From: Phocaeicola barnesiae DSM 18169 = JCM 13652
GTDB lineage: Bacteria > Bacteroidota > Bacteroidia > Bacteroidales > Bacteroidaceae
Length of the DNA stretch: 64,000 nucleotides
Reading direction: 5' to 3'
Assembly (NCBI RefSeq): GCF_000374585.1
Contig: NZ_KB894644.1
Location: 1 to 64,000 of the forward strand
The position numbers were made by a program, and so were the translations under genes. A model generated the notes under the pieces. The model saw nothing but the letters and a program-made list of their open reading frames with translations, ran no database searches and was not told the origin of the DNA. Positions 26,293-36,315 of the stretch are shown here, one piece after another (within the stretch, counting starts at the first letter, position 1; every line of letters starts with the position of its first letter).

Positions 26293-26511
26293 TCAGACAA
26301 TCTCTTGTAAAATCTCCGTGTGGTATTGTGGAGGGCATTCCACCAAAAGAAAACCGATAAAGTCCTTTCTCGCTTCCTTGTTGAGTTCGTGGTATAGCCT
26401 TCTTAGGGTTGAATGGTTGCCGTTGATGTAGGTTTCCACCATATACTCAAAGATGTTGTCCACCTCGTAAAACCTGCATTGCTGCGCTGCTGTCTTGCTG
26501 TATCGTTTCAT
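26293..26511 (-). CDS. Small hypothetical protein
   Basis: A 72-residue protein beginning MKRYSKTAAQQCRFYEVDNI. The ATG at 26511 is 4 nt after the SLOG gene stop and is preferred over a longer frame that would overlap that gene. It is helical (ETYINGNHSTLRRLYHELNK). No family recognised. Confidence 0.55.
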   Translation of the reverse strand: MKRYSKTAAQQCRFYEVDNIFEYMVETYINGNHSTLRRLYHELNKEARKDFIGFLLVECPPQYHTEILQEIV

Positions 26512-26515
26512 GATG

Positions 26516-27013
26516 TTATACTTTATAAAGGTTGATAAATTCGATGTTGAGTTGCTCTGCCTGCCTTGCCGTATAGTACGTTCCACCTTTCAGCTCTCCG
26601 TCCCAGTAGGCTATAATCTTGTCAGACCGTTTAATCATGTAGTCATTTCTGCGGAAGAAACAACCTTTGAAGTAATTGTCAGAAATGAGTACCACTTCAT
26701 CAGCCTTTTTCAGAAAATCTCTGTAAATGGCCTTGTCTGCTTCATCGTATCTTTCCGCCTGTTTCCTAAATGAGATAACTGCAATTAACTTGATGTCCTT
26801 GAAGTACCGTTTGACCGTCAAAACCGCTTCTGCTGCCATGAGGGCGCCCCCGTTTGCCATGCCATTGTAAAAGACCTTATAGCCTTGTGCGGAAAGGAGG
26901 GTTATATGAGCAATAATGTCAAGTCTGATTTGGCGAATGTCGCTTGTCTTGATGATGCGTTCTTTTCTGTGTCCCGAAAAGGATGCTGCGAGTTGTTTTT
27001 CTGTCTTGGTCAT
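26516..27013 (-). CDS. SLOG/DUF1273 family protein
   Basis: A 165-residue Rossmann-like protein. AASFSGHRKERI at the start, YKVFYNGMANGGALMAAEAV in the middle and a later Asp-rich strand fit the SLOG/DUF1273 group, which binds nucleotides or nucleotide-derived ligands. Such proteins are linked to nucleotide signalling but also occur as plain accessory genes on CTns. The start at 27013 (MTKTEKQ) avoids overlap with the upstream gene. Confidence 0.7.
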   Translation of the reverse strand: MTKTEKQLAASFSGHRKERIIKTSDIRQIRLDIIAHITLLSAQGYKVFYNGMANGGALMAAEAVLTVKRYFKDIKLIAVISFRKQAERYDEADKAIYRDFLKKADEVVLISDNYFKGCFFRRNDYMIKRSDKIIAYWDGELKGGTYYTARQAEQLNIEFINLYKV

Positions 27014-27026
27014 ATCTTCAAAGTTT

Positions 27027-27224
27027 TTAGAGTGTGAACAGCCAAAGAAGGAACATAAGGAATACAATGAGGGTTAAAATGGCGCAAATGATGCTTAACG
27101 CTATCTGAACCACTCCCAGTACGATTTCACCTGTAAAACCTACAAGAAGTCCGCCTATACTTAATGCTATATTCAGAATTACCCTGAATACCGCCTTTAC
27201 CATGTTTGCCAATTTTGTTTTCAT
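27027..27224 (-). CDS. Small membrane protein
   Basis: A 65-residue protein starting MKTKLANMVKAVFRVILN, with two hydrophobic stretches covering about residues 10-65 (ALSIGGLLVGFTGEIVLGVV; LSIICAILTLIVFLMFLLWL). It is the first gene I accept in the leftward ICE block. Function is unknown; it could affect entry exclusion or simply be an accessory protein. Confidence 0.6.
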   Translation of the reverse strand: MKTKLANMVKAVFRVILNIALSIGGLLVGFTGEIVLGVVQIALSIICAILTLIVFLMFLLWLFTL

Positions 27225-27943
27225 ATCCTTTTGTTTTTTGTTTTCGATGGGTGGCTGGTTCTTTCTTTTTTCGCCTCTCATCTGTCAACGCTATTATGCA
27301 CCTTTCCTGGTTGCATCTGTCGTTTCGTTTCAGGGGCTTTTCAAAGGTTAGGGAGTAGGCATCAGAAAATTTTTTGAAATAAATACTACCCGAAGGCGTG
27401 GAGATTTTTTCAACAAAAATTTTCGTTCCTAATCCCGTCATTACCTTTGCTCCTGTAACGTAAACGATAGTCTGATGCAGCACCTGAAAGGTGTATAACG
27501 GCGACAGTTATGAGAGTGCGGAAAAGAAAGCAGGCTGACACTTGCGTGTCATAAGGTTAATAAAGTATTAGGATTTATAAATGAATGATGAAGAAGGAAC
27601 TAAATTTGTCATGTATGGTTTATCTAGTGTGATTTGCAGATAAGTCTCATTTACTGTTTCTTATATGGATAAGTATATTGTATTTATGCTATATGAAATA
27701 AAAGTAGTATCTTTGTCAATTAAGAATAAGGTATAATTGGGGTGAAAGTCATTGAGTAAATATGGAGTACAAAATCTTAAGAAGTGATTCATACTTTCAC
27801 TTGTTTTTCGATTGTATCGTATTTGAAAAGTAATTTGTTGTATGAATAGATATTCATACTTCGCATTTATGTAAAATACCGTTTTTAAATCTGTTTAATG
27901 GAACATAAAAATTAATTCTTAAATAATAAGTGTAAGATTTATT
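27225..27943. promoter_or_regulatory. Non-coding gap holding divergent promoters
   Basis: About 720 nt lie between the leftward block and the rightward PNP-STAND operon. It changes from mixed to very AT-rich composition near 27550. It should hold the promoter of the leftward genes. A TATCTTTG box for the rightward operon is at 27708-27715. Possible short frames here overlap the membrane-protein gene and look spurious. Confidence 0.5.
27708..27715 (+). promoter_or_regulatory. Bacteroidetes -7 box (TATCTTTG) upstream of the PNP-STAND operon
   Basis: A perfect TAnnTTTG match 229 nt before the start codon at 27944. No TTG sits at the ideal distance; the nearest is 27678-27680. If used, the transcript has a long AT-rich 5' leader. 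Confidence 0.4.
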
Positions 27944-29563
27944 ATGAAAATCAATTATAGAACTCTTCTAAATAAAAATATAGCTGATATTCTTATAGTA
28001 ACAGCAACAGACATAGAAACTGAAATGCTTCACAAAGCTTTAGAACCTGTATGTACAGAAGGATTGCTTGAAATAGAAGATGAAGGACATTGTTATTTTG
28101 CAGGTATTCTTGGAGGTTATAATATAATTCATTGTCAGTGTGAGAAAATGGGAACTCAAGAAAAAGGTTCTTCTATACTTACAACGACTACAGCTCTTAA
28201 GACTTGGCCTTGTATAAAAGCTGTGATAATGTTAGGTATTGCTTTTGGAATGTATGAAAATGAAGGAGAAACTCCTCAACATTTTTCAGATGTACTTGTT
28301 GCTTGCAAAATTTTTCCTTATGAAAACCAACGTTTCAATCATGACGGAAGTGTAACTTACCGTGGGAAGGAGCATTGTGCTTCAATTCCTTTTATTGATG
28401 CTTTTACAGTTATAGCCCGAAATTGGCAATGGGAAAATGTTAAAGGAGAATCTACTCGGATAGAAATTTGTCCATTGCTCTCAGGAGAAAAACTAGTAGA
28501 TGATATTACCAAACGTAATGAGCTAAAGTCCTATTTTAAAGAATATAGAGGTGGAGAAATGGAAGGTATTGGTCTTGCTGCTGTTTGTGAAGAACATGGA
28601 AAACCATGGATTCTACTAAAAGCTATTTGTGATTTTGCAGATGGAAATAAAGGATTAGATAAGAAGGAAAAACAAGCCGATGCGGCTAAAGCTGCTGTCC
28701 ATGCTTGTACTCAAGCACTTCAGACTATTAATGTAAGTTCTCTTATAGATAATAAAACAAATTATTGGTATCGTCCTTCGGAACTTGATCTTAGTAAAGT
28801 CTTTTTTGTGCATTATGATACTGATTGTTCACCATATTATCTTGAGCGTAACGTAGATGTTGAGCTACAACCTTTTATAATGACAAAAAGTTGTTGGGTC
28901 TATGGAAATTCCGGAATGGGTAAATCTGAATTGCTAACAAGAACACTTATTCATAATAATGTAGAATATATTTATATAGATTTGTCTTTATGTTCTAAGA
29001 ATAATGTATTGGATACTTTTGATACAATTTATGAATCCATATGTGCAAAGTTAAATAAGGAAACAGAAGAAATATCTTGTTTTGAAGATTATGTAAAAGA
29101 AATTTGTAAAATCTTAAATTCGGAAATTGTAACAAAACATATGTATTTGTTGATCGATGAGATTCCGTTTGAGCACAAAAGTATGATTTTTAGAGAATTT
29201 GTTGATAAGTTTTGTTCTATGATGAATTATTGCAGTAGAAACATAAAAGGTAAAACAATTCTTTTCATGGTATCATCTATAGCATCTCCATTAGAAGCAA
29301 TAGATTCTGATGATTACAGAAATAAAATAGCTCAATATATAAAATTTCTAGAATTGAAAGATTGGACAATGGAAGAATGCACAAAATTGATAGATTTATT
29401 GACCAAAGTGGTATATTTAGACTGGAGCGACTTTAAAATAGAGGATTTCATAGAAAAATTTAAGTATTCACCGCGTCTAATAAAAAATGCATTAAAAGAA
29501 TCTTGTTCATTGGGATATAGAAAAATTGATGATATTGTTATTAATCGGATAATAGTTGGATAA
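27944..29563 (+). CDS. Purine nucleoside phosphorylase domain fused to a STAND-like NTPase
   Basis: A 539-residue two-domain protein. Residues about 10-262 form a PNP/MTA-SAH nucleosidase-like domain: LGIAFGMY near 97-104, the substrate-binding GEMEG with E205/E207, and ICDFAD with candidate catalytic D230. Residues about 310-539 form an NTPase with Walker A GNSGMGKS (321-328) and Walker B YLLIDEIP (401-408). PNP domains fused to STAND NTPases act as effectors in bacterial immunity, where they would attack nucleosides or nucleotides after the NTPase senses infection. It lies 2 nt before an AAA-TPR gene, in AT-rich cargo of the ICE. The domains are clear; the immune role is inferred. Confidence 0.82.
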   Translation: MKINYRTLLNKNIADILIVTATDIETEMLHKALEPVCTEGLLEIEDEGHCYFAGILGGYNIIHCQCEKMGTQEKGSSILTTTTALKTWPCIKAVIMLGIAFGMYENEGETPQHFSDVLVACKIFPYENQRFNHDGSVTYRGKEHCASIPFIDAFTVIARNWQWENVKGESTRIEICPLLSGEKLVDDITKRNELKSYFKEYRGGEMEGIGLAAVCEEHGKPWILLKAICDFADGNKGLDKKEKQADAAKAAVHACTQALQTINVSSLIDNKTNYWYRPSELDLSKVFFVHYDTDCSPYYLERNVDVELQPFIMTKSCWVYGNSGMGKSELLTRTLIHNNVEYIYIDLSLCSKNNVLDTFDTIYESICAKLNKETEEISCFEDYVKEICKILNSEIVTKHMYLLIDEIPFEHKSMIFREFVDKFCSMMNYCSRNIKGKTILFMVSSIASPLEAIDSDDYRNKIAQYIKFLELKDWTMEECTKLIDLLTKVVYLDWSDFKIEDFIEKFKYSPRLIKNALKESCSLGYRKIDDIVINRIIVG

Positions 29564-29565
29564 AT

Positions 29566-32148
29566 ATGACAAGAACAATAAATTCATCAGCACAAGTTCC
29601 TCGTGAAATGTATGTTGAGCGAGCCGCTGATATGCAAATAAAACGCATAATAGCAGAAATGGCACGTCCTGGTTATGTTCTGGTTGCAAGACAAATGGGA
29701 AAAACGAATTTGTTATTACATACAAAGGATTTGTTGCAAGACAATAAAAATATTTTTGTATATATAGATTTTTCTATAATGTCTAATTATACAGAAAGAG
29801 AATGTTTAAACACGCTTATAGATACAGCTATAGAAGTTAATTATGAATTATTCAATGAAGCAGAGGCTCAAATAGAGCAGATTCGTGAGAAATCTACCTA
29901 CAATGCTTTGCGAATGTTTAATCGTGAATTACGTATTTTGTTAAAATATGTAGATAAAATAGTTTTCATTCTTGATGAAATAGACGCTTTACTTCGCACT
30001 GAATATTCTGATAGAATATTTTCTCTTATACGTGGACATTATTATGCTAATGCTAATTTCCCTGAATTAAAAAGAGCGACGTATATTATGTCTGGAGTAG
30101 TAGAGCCTAAGGATATTATAAAAGATCCCAATATTTCACCATTTAATATTGGTGAAAAGATTTACATGACGGATTTTACATATGAGGAATTTCTTTGTTT
30201 AACTAAAAAATCTGACTATCTATGTCATATTGATAGGAATATTATAGAAAGATTATATTATTGGACTAAAGGACAACCTCGTATGTCTTGGGATTTATGT
30301 GCCTCTGCAGAGCAACAACGAGTAACAAGCATAGAAGAAATAGACGATTTGGTAAAGAAGATGTATTTAACTACTTATGATCGAGCTCCTATAGATTCTA
30401 TCCGGGAAAAAGTTAAATTAGATTCAGAATTATGTGATGCCTTAATACAATTATCAATTGACAAGGGTGATTCTCTATCTGATGATGTAAAAAGTAAATT
30501 ATATCTAGCTGGTATTATCGATTATAAACAAACTATTCCTGAATTTAAAAATCCAATATTAGCCAAAAGTCTTACCTATGATTGGTTGTTAGCTATACAT
30601 GACCAAGAATTAAATTATCTTTCTGTTGCAGATAAAAGTATACATTTAGAGCGTGATTATAAAAAAGCAATTGCCCATCTTAAAAAATTTTTTGATTCTA
30701 ATCCAACAGATTTGGATGATATTGATAAAGCAAACTTCTTAATGGGAGAAGCTTATTTTAGAACTTATCGCACAGATGACTCTTTGAAATATCTTAATGA
30801 AATTATAAAAAGAGGAACAAAAACGAAATTCCATCATAGGAGTATGTTACTAAGGGGATATACTTTGGCTTCTGATGAGAATTTTAAAGAAGCTGAAAAA
30901 TGTTTTCGTGATCTATTGCAAGATAATACAATCAGAAACACAGAGGTATATTTTAAAGCGATACTAGGTTTAGTAGATGTTTTAGTTTCACAAGATGATA
31001 CAGCTCTGTGGAAAGAAGCGGAAGTATTGCTTAATGAACAAATTGAAAAGTCACAAATGGAATTGCTAAAGCAACATTTATTGGCAACTGTATTTTATTA
31101 TTTAGCCTGTATAGAAGAGAAAAGAAAGAATAAAGATTTATGCGTCAGCTATATAGAAAGTGCGTTACAGTCATCACAACTTAATGAACGTCCTCAATTA
31201 CTGTATATGAAATTGAGAAATGTTAAAAAAGAAACAAGGGATAGTACTGCTTATGAGTTATATAATAGCCTAGAAACAATCAAAGCTCGCCCTGAGCCAG
31301 AAGATTTTGATAATACGTTAGGATTTAATTTATTTTATGCGAGTCAAATTTTAGCATTGCTGATGTTAGAATATCCTCAATATGATATAACTAAATATTT
31401 GCGTTTTTTTCTATATGAGTCAAAGGAAAATGCTGTTATTTATATATATGAATTATTAGTTAAAAATGAAGATGAAAAAGCTAGTGATTTCTTTAAATTA
31501 ATAGTGAAACTAGTACATACCCAAGAATGGTTATTTGATCTTTCTCAACGTTGTAAAATTGCATTACATCAATTAAGAGAATATAATAATCCAGATGAAT
31601 GTTTGGATATTATTTTAAATTTAAATAACAGTCAGTTGTTGCAAGACTTTATTTGCGAGTTATTTTCAACATCAATATATTACTTTATAAGAAAAAGGGC
31701 CATCAGGGAGGCGGATCAGATAATAAAAAAATACCGATCTGTTGAGCGATATTTTGTAAGTAAACAATATGATAAGGATATTTTAATAGATTATTATGAG
31801 TGTTTTGTTTTATTCATTCGTAAGGATTATGCTGTTTTTTCAAAAAAGGGAGCTTTGTTACTTGAAAAAATGATTTCTTACAATAACCAAAAAGAGAATT
31901 TTAAAGAAGAACAACTCTCTATCAATGAGGTAAAAAGTATAACTGAAAATTTGAAGAAATGGCTACAAGCAACAGAGGAAACACTTCGAAAGATGGGGAT
32001 TAAAGAAAAGAACACGACTTTAAGCAGAAATTCTAAAATTATAGTTCGTTATATTTCAAACAACAAAGAAATAGAAGGTAAATACAAACAGTTAGAAGCA
32101 GATCTGAATATGGGATTATGTATTGTTGTAAAGATAACCAAACTATAG
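29566..32148 (+). CDS. AAA-like ATPase with C-terminal TPR-type repeats
   Basis: An 860-residue protein. The N-terminal ATPase (AAA_35-like, PREMYVERAADMQIKR) has an atypical Walker A ARQMGKTN (41-48), Walker B IVFILDEID (132-140) and a GQPRM motif at 236-240 as in STAND ATPases. From about residue 350 to the end it is helical, with TPR-like repeats (LMGEAYFRTYRTDDSLKYLN; FKEAEKCFRDLLQ). It is 2 nt after the PNP-STAND gene and must be co-transcribed. The pair may form one sensor-effector complex, with this protein as the repeat-bearing sensor. An IS256 relic begins about 40 nt downstream. Confidence 0.78.
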   Translation: MTRTINSSAQVPREMYVERAADMQIKRIIAEMARPGYVLVARQMGKTNLLLHTKDLLQDNKNIFVYIDFSIMSNYTERECLNTLIDTAIEVNYELFNEAEAQIEQIREKSTYNALRMFNRELRILLKYVDKIVFILDEIDALLRTEYSDRIFSLIRGHYYANANFPELKRATYIMSGVVEPKDIIKDPNISPFNIGEKIYMTDFTYEEFLCLTKKSDYLCHIDRNIIERLYYWTKGQPRMSWDLCASAEQQRVTSIEEIDDLVKKMYLTTYDRAPIDSIREKVKLDSELCDALIQLSIDKGDSLSDDVKSKLYLAGIIDYKQTIPEFKNPILAKSLTYDWLLAIHDQELNYLSVADKSIHLERDYKKAIAHLKKFFDSNPTDLDDIDKANFLMGEAYFRTYRTDDSLKYLNEIIKRGTKTKFHHRSMLLRGYTLASDENFKEAEKCFRDLLQDNTIRNTEVYFKAILGLVDVLVSQDDTALWKEAEVLLNEQIEKSQMELLKQHLLATVFYYLACIEEKRKNKDLCVSYIESALQSSQLNERPQLLYMKLRNVKKETRDSTAYELYNSLETIKARPEPEDFDNTLGFNLFYASQILALLMLEYPQYDITKYLRFFLYESKENAVIYIYELLVKNEDEKASDFFKLIVKLVHTQEWLFDLSQRCKIALHQLREYNNPDECLDIILNLNNSQLLQDFICELFSTSIYYFIRKRAIREADQIIKKYRSVERYFVSKQYDKDILIDYYECFVLFIRKDYAVFSKKGALLLEKMISYNNQKENFKEEQLSINEVKSITENLKKWLQATEETLRKMGIKEKNTTLSRNSKIIVRYISNNKEIEGKYKQLEADLNMGLCIVVKITKL

Positions 32149-32190
32149 ATAGAATTATATGTCAGCAATAACTAAAGTCGGTCGATTTTA

Positions 32191-33556
32191 GGCACTATAA
32201 AAGATTTTGTGTAAATGGAAAATACGGGATTCAAGTTTGAGTCTCGTATTTTTTATTTTATAGATTTGCAAAATGAAGAAGATTATGAAAGAAAAGAATC
32301 AAGTAGTGCCCGATGAGGTGTTAAGCAAGGAGTTCCTTAGCCAGTTCAAGACAGAAGCTGATGTGAGCAAGTTTCTGAAACAGTTGCATGCCCTGGTGCT
32401 GGAGAAGATGCTTGAAGGCGAAATGGATGTCCATTTGGGTTATGAGAAGAATTCTGTGGCAGGAAACAACACCGGCAATTCACGTAACGGTAACTATCCG
32501 AAGAAAATCCAAACCGAACATGGGGAATCTGTCATTTCCATTCCGCGTGACCGTAACGGCCAGTTTGAACCGATAGCAGTGCCCAAACATGAAAGCCGTG
32601 GACTTTCAATAGAAAAGCTTGTTATCTCCCTATATGCCAAAGGAATGAGCGTTTCCGATATAGAGGAGGAGATGCGTGAAATTTATGAAATAGAGCTCTC
32701 GACATCAGCCATCTCCATCATTACAAACAAGGTAAATCAGGCAGCCTAGGAGTGGCAGAACCGCCCTTTAGATCCTGTTTATCTGATAGTCTGGTGGACG
32801 GTATCATCTTCAAGGTACGGATAACGGCAAAATCATAAACAAGACCGTTTATCTTTTCGTCAACCTGAAACAAAACGGTCTGAAGGAAGTCCTTGACATG
32901 TGGGTAGGCAAATCGGAAAGTTCTTCTTTCTGGATGGGTATACTGACTGATTTAAAGGTGCGTGGAGTACAGGATATACTGATTACCTGTACTGATAACC
33001 TGAATGGATTTACGGATACTATCCGCACCGTATTCCCTCAGTCATCCACTCAAATCTGTGTGGTGTATCAGATCAGAAACTCCAGTAAATATGTCGTTTA
33101 TAAGGACAAGAAAGAGTTTACAGCGGATATGAAGAATATCTATAATGCACCCAACAAAGAAGTAGCAGCCACAGAACTTGACAATCTGGAAAAGAAATGG
33201 GGAGGAAATATCCTTATGCCATACTTTCATGGAGAAACAACTGGGATGATTTGACTGTTTTCTTCCAGTTCCCGCTGGAAATCAGAAAAATAATCTATAC
33301 CACAAATCTCATTGAAAACCTGAACGGGAAAATCAGAAAGTACACGAAATCAAAGCTTTCATTCCCTTCGGATGATGCCGTCAAAAAGACCGTCTATCTT
33401 TCACTTATGGAGATTGAAAAGAAATGGACTATGCCTATTTCAAACTGGGGCTTGATTATGAACCAGTTTATGCTTATTTTTGAAAACAGAATCCAGATAT
33501 AAGAAGAACTTACAACTGAATCCTGTTTCCATTTACATAAAATTTCGGACAGTGTC
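32191..33556 (+). mobile_element. Degenerate IS256-family insertion sequence
   Basis: Imperfect 28-bp inverted repeats at 32191-32218 and 33529-33556 (about 20 of 28 positions match, ending in GTAAATGG) bound a broken IS256-type transposase gene. No clear 8-9 bp target duplication is seen. The copy is dead and lies between the AAA-TPR gene and the helicase partner gene. Confidence 0.75.
32273..33502 (+). pseudogene. IS256-family transposase, inactivated
   Basis: The reading frame resembles IS256 mutator-type transposases ([47 protein letters not shown]). It is broken by an in-frame stop at 32747-32749 (after KVNQAA), a one-base loss near 32793 in the region of the first catalytic Asp, and another loss near 33205. 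The second Asp (TDNLNG) and the Glu (IENLNG) are still readable in separate frames. Multiple lesions indicate long decay rather than sequencing error. Confidence 0.8.
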
Positions 33557-33557
33557 T

Positions 33558-34337
33558 TTAATATCGCCCTCTTGATCTTCTTAAAAATTTTAAATTATTA
33601 TTATACGAACTTTTAGTACCACGATTAATTCTATTCTTTTTTAAAGAAATCATTCTGCAAAAATCTTTGCTAAGAAAAATGTTTCTTAATTCGTTTTCGT
33701 CAATAGATTTTGGCAATCCTAACTTATAAGAGTGGTCTTTAGTGAAATTAATATCAAAATGATACTGTGGATGTACGATGGATTTTTCCCCTTTAGCAGC
33801 CTGTTTATCGTAGTCATATCTGATATATGCAGGTTCCTCAAATAATAAATATTCGAACAAATGCTTTCCTTCTTCACTTGGGATATTCTCTAAATCATCA
33901 AATACTATATCATTGTATAATCCTGTCTTCTCTTGTGTTACTTGATTTAATATAGCAATGGCATCAGATATGTGCTTGGCATTAATTTCAATTTTTTTTG
34001 TATTTCCACTATCACTGTCGTCCTTTTTTATCAATATGAAGGCATCTATCTTATTTAGCTTTGCTTTTATTTTAAGGCCGAATCCAAAACTTATTATTTT
34101 ATTGTTACTTTCAACAAATATCCGATGCAATTCATAATCTTCTACACACATATACGGAAATTTGCACATTTCCTGCTCATGACATCCATTCCATTGTGTT
34201 ATTAGAAGTTCTAAGGCTGTAAGTTTCAGTTTAATGAAATCATAGACATTAGTGACTTCCGAAAACATATTCTCACGTCCTTTCGCATCTGTTAAGTTAA
34301 TATAGAAATCATGCTTTGACATTTGTTTATTCTCCAT
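33558..34337 (-). CDS. Unrecognised partner of the SF1 helicase
   Basis: A 259-residue protein in AT-rich DNA. Charged and aromatic residues alternate (FYINLTDAKGRENMFSEVTN; YHFDINFTKDHSYKLGLPKS), with a basic C-terminus (RRSRGRY). No catalytic motif is recognised. Its start overlaps the helicase stop by 11 nt, so the two form one operon. The stop codon lies two bases from the IS256 end, so the C-terminus may have been altered by that insertion. It could be a nuclease or adaptor subunit of the helicase module; this is inference. Confidence 0.6.
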   Translation of the reverse strand: MENKQMSKHDFYINLTDAKGRENMFSEVTNVYDFIKLKLTALELLITQWNGCHEQEMCKFPYMCVEDYELHRIFVESNNKIISFGFGLKIKAKLNKIDAFILIKKDDSDSGNTKKIEINAKHISDAIAILNQVTQEKTGLYNDIVFDDLENIPSEEGKHLFEYLLFEEPAYIRYDYDKQAAKGEKSIVHPQYHFDINFTKDHSYKLGLPKSIDENELRNIFLSKDFCRMISLKKNRINRGTKSSYNNNLKFLRRSRGRY

Positions 34338-36315
34338 ATATTAGTATGAAAGAATCAAGTTTCTTTTGTAATTCATCTTCATCAAGATCCTGCCAGCCCA
34401 TTCCAAGTGCAGTTTCTACCATTTTGTCAATCAGTTTTCCTTCTACACCCTTATTTTTCAGATAATCACGTATTTCATCTGCCAATGGTCGTCTATTTTT
34501 CAATTTCTTAAACCGAGTTTCTACCTGTTTTTGTTGTTCAATTGATAGTTTGTTAAACTTTAAAGCTTTTAATTCATTTATTACATCATAGTTATGTCTC
34601 AATTTTGTTGCATTTTCAGCTTGCTCTTCTGATATGATAAGGTAAGATTTTATGAAAGAACGAGTAAGCATTGTGTACAATGAATTTCTATAAGATTCAC
34701 GTGGAACTAGTCCTTTTGTGATGCATATAACAAAGGGGAATTCCAATCCTTTCACATTATTTCTATTGCTTAATAGCAACCTGTCTTTAATGACTGTTTT
34801 TGTTTCATAAGCCTTATTGACTTCCCATCCCAGACGGACACTTATTTCATGTTCTATTTGATTTGCCCAGTTATAAATATAGTTATCATCATCCAGTAGA
34901 ATAATACACAAATCATTGATTGATACATCTGAATTTTCACTTTGTATATCATTTATAACTTCCAATGTTGCGGAAGCAACATCTTCCTCCTTAAAGGTTC
35001 TGATTTCAATACTTTTGTAATCATCTTCCACATCAGAAAACCTTCTGACAGGTTCGCGTGTTAATGATATTTTACCATTATCTTCTGTATATATATATCC
35101 GCAAGCTTCCCAATCCTCCTTTCTTAGCCACCTTAGCTTTCGTTTTTCAAATAATCCTAAGCCTAAAGCATGTGCGAACATAAGAGTTCTTGGATCTGTT
35201 CGATAACATTTTGTAAGGAAATAATCTGCAGAATAATCTGAAATGACATGTTCTTCAAAAATACTTTGGAAAATATCGCCAGCTATGTATAACTTCTGAG
35301 ACGTAACTTCTTCGCATAATTTAAAGAAACTTTCAGGAAAATCCTGACATTCATCAACTAATATATAGTCTAATGCATATTTTTTATCTGCTATTCCACG
35401 GATTTGGGATAACGCATTTTGGCATACATCATCAAATGATGTATATTTCCCGTAACTATGGTATACAATACCATAAAAATCACAAATGTATCTATATAAA
35501 CCTGAATTTTCATCCCCGTATCTACCCCAAGCATTAGTACACCATAACCGTTCGTTCCAAGCAATCTGTTCTGATACCCTCATCAAATTAAAGAACGTTG
35601 GAATTTTCTTTGATAAAGAATCTGCTAATATCTTATTGTGGCATGTTACAAAAATCTTAGGTTTGCTATAGCTCGTATATAATTCTTTTAGTTTGTGAAG
35701 CAGTAACTCAGTCTTTCCTGTACCTGAAAGTCCCTGAATTTTCACCCTCTTGCTTTCGCCTTTATTTTGATAAATAAATCGAGTTTGGTCTGCATCAAAC
35801 AATTGTATTTTCTGTTTCACTTTGTCAAGCAAGGTTATAGGCACTTCTGCCTTAACTCTTTCTATGTCATTGATGCTTCCTGTGCATAAAGAAATTATTA
35901 TTGTTGCCCATTTATTATATTTAGGGTCTGCAATTCTAAGTCTGCGGAACAAGTCAGAGACATCAGATAAATCCCGTTTAGTCATAGAGAAATCTACGAC
36001 ATGGCTCCAGATAGTTTTAAAACGTCCTAATACTTTCTCATATTCATACGTTTTATACAAATGTGACACAGACATCTCTATATCATATTTATAATCATCA
36101 AATATATGGGTATCTGCTTCTAAATTAACTAGAGCTATTTTGTATCCAGGAGATAAAATCATAACACTTTGATAAGTAGTTTCTTCATTATCTCCTTTAG
36201 GTGTACGCAACAAATATATAGAGTGTTTGTTTTCACTAGCGAACCGTGATAACACATTCTCAATATCTCCCAAGTTAAGACTATCTGAATAAAAATATGA
36301 TGTTTCCATATTCAA
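34327..36315 (-). CDS. Superfamily 1 (UvrD/RecB-like) helicase
   Basis: A 662-residue SF1 helicase. Walker A is GLSGTGKTELL, Walker B LVDECQDF, motif III-like AGDIFQSIF, and motif VI-like YTMLTRSF. Two RecA-like lobes are separated by an insertion. It belongs with UvrD/Rep/RecB-type or AAA_19 proteins that unwind DNA or remodel nucleoprotein. Such helicases paired with an unknown subunit are frequent in anti-phage loci. It is leftward, AT-rich, and followed at once by its 259-residue partner. The helicase call is firm; the defence role is inferred. Confidence 0.82.
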   Translation of the reverse strand: MNMETSYFYSDSLNLGDIENVLSRFASENKHSIYLLRTPKGDNEETTYQSVMILSPGYKIALVNLEADTHIFDDYKYDIEMSVSHLYKTYEYEKVLGRFKTIWSHVVDFSMTKRDLSDVSDLFRRLRIADPKYNKWATIIISLCTGSINDIERVKAEVPITLLDKVKQKIQLFDADQTRFIYQNKGESKRVKIQGLSGTGKTELLLHKLKELYTSYSKPKIFVTCHNKILADSLSKKIPTFFNLMRVSEQIAWNERLWCTNAWGRYGDENSGLYRYICDFYGIVYHSYGKYTSFDDVCQNALSQIRGIADKKYALDYILVDECQDFPESFFKLCEEVTSQKLYIAGDIFQSIFEEHVISDYSADYFLTKCYRTDPRTLMFAHALGLGLFEKRKLRWLRKEDWEACGYIYTEDNGKISLTREPVRRFSDVEDDYKSIEIRTFKEEDVASATLEVINDIQSENSDVSINDLCIILLDDDNYIYNWANQIEHEISVRLGWEVNKAYETKTVIKDRLLLSNRNNVKGLEFPFVICITKGLVPRESYRNSLYTMLTRSFIKSYLIISEEQAENATKLRHNYDVINELKALKFNKLSIEQQKQVETRFKKLKNRRPLADEIRDYLKNKGVEGKLIDKMVETALGMGWQDLDEDELQKKLDSFILIYGE

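Noticed and set aside
27127..27483. Minus-strand frame of about 118 codons
   Set aside because: It overlaps the small membrane-protein gene in another frame, and its tail is low-complexity and basic without any family resemblance.
32183..33565. Target-site duplication of the IS256 copy
   Set aside because: The 8-9 nt on either side of the inverted repeats do not match beyond a short T/A run.
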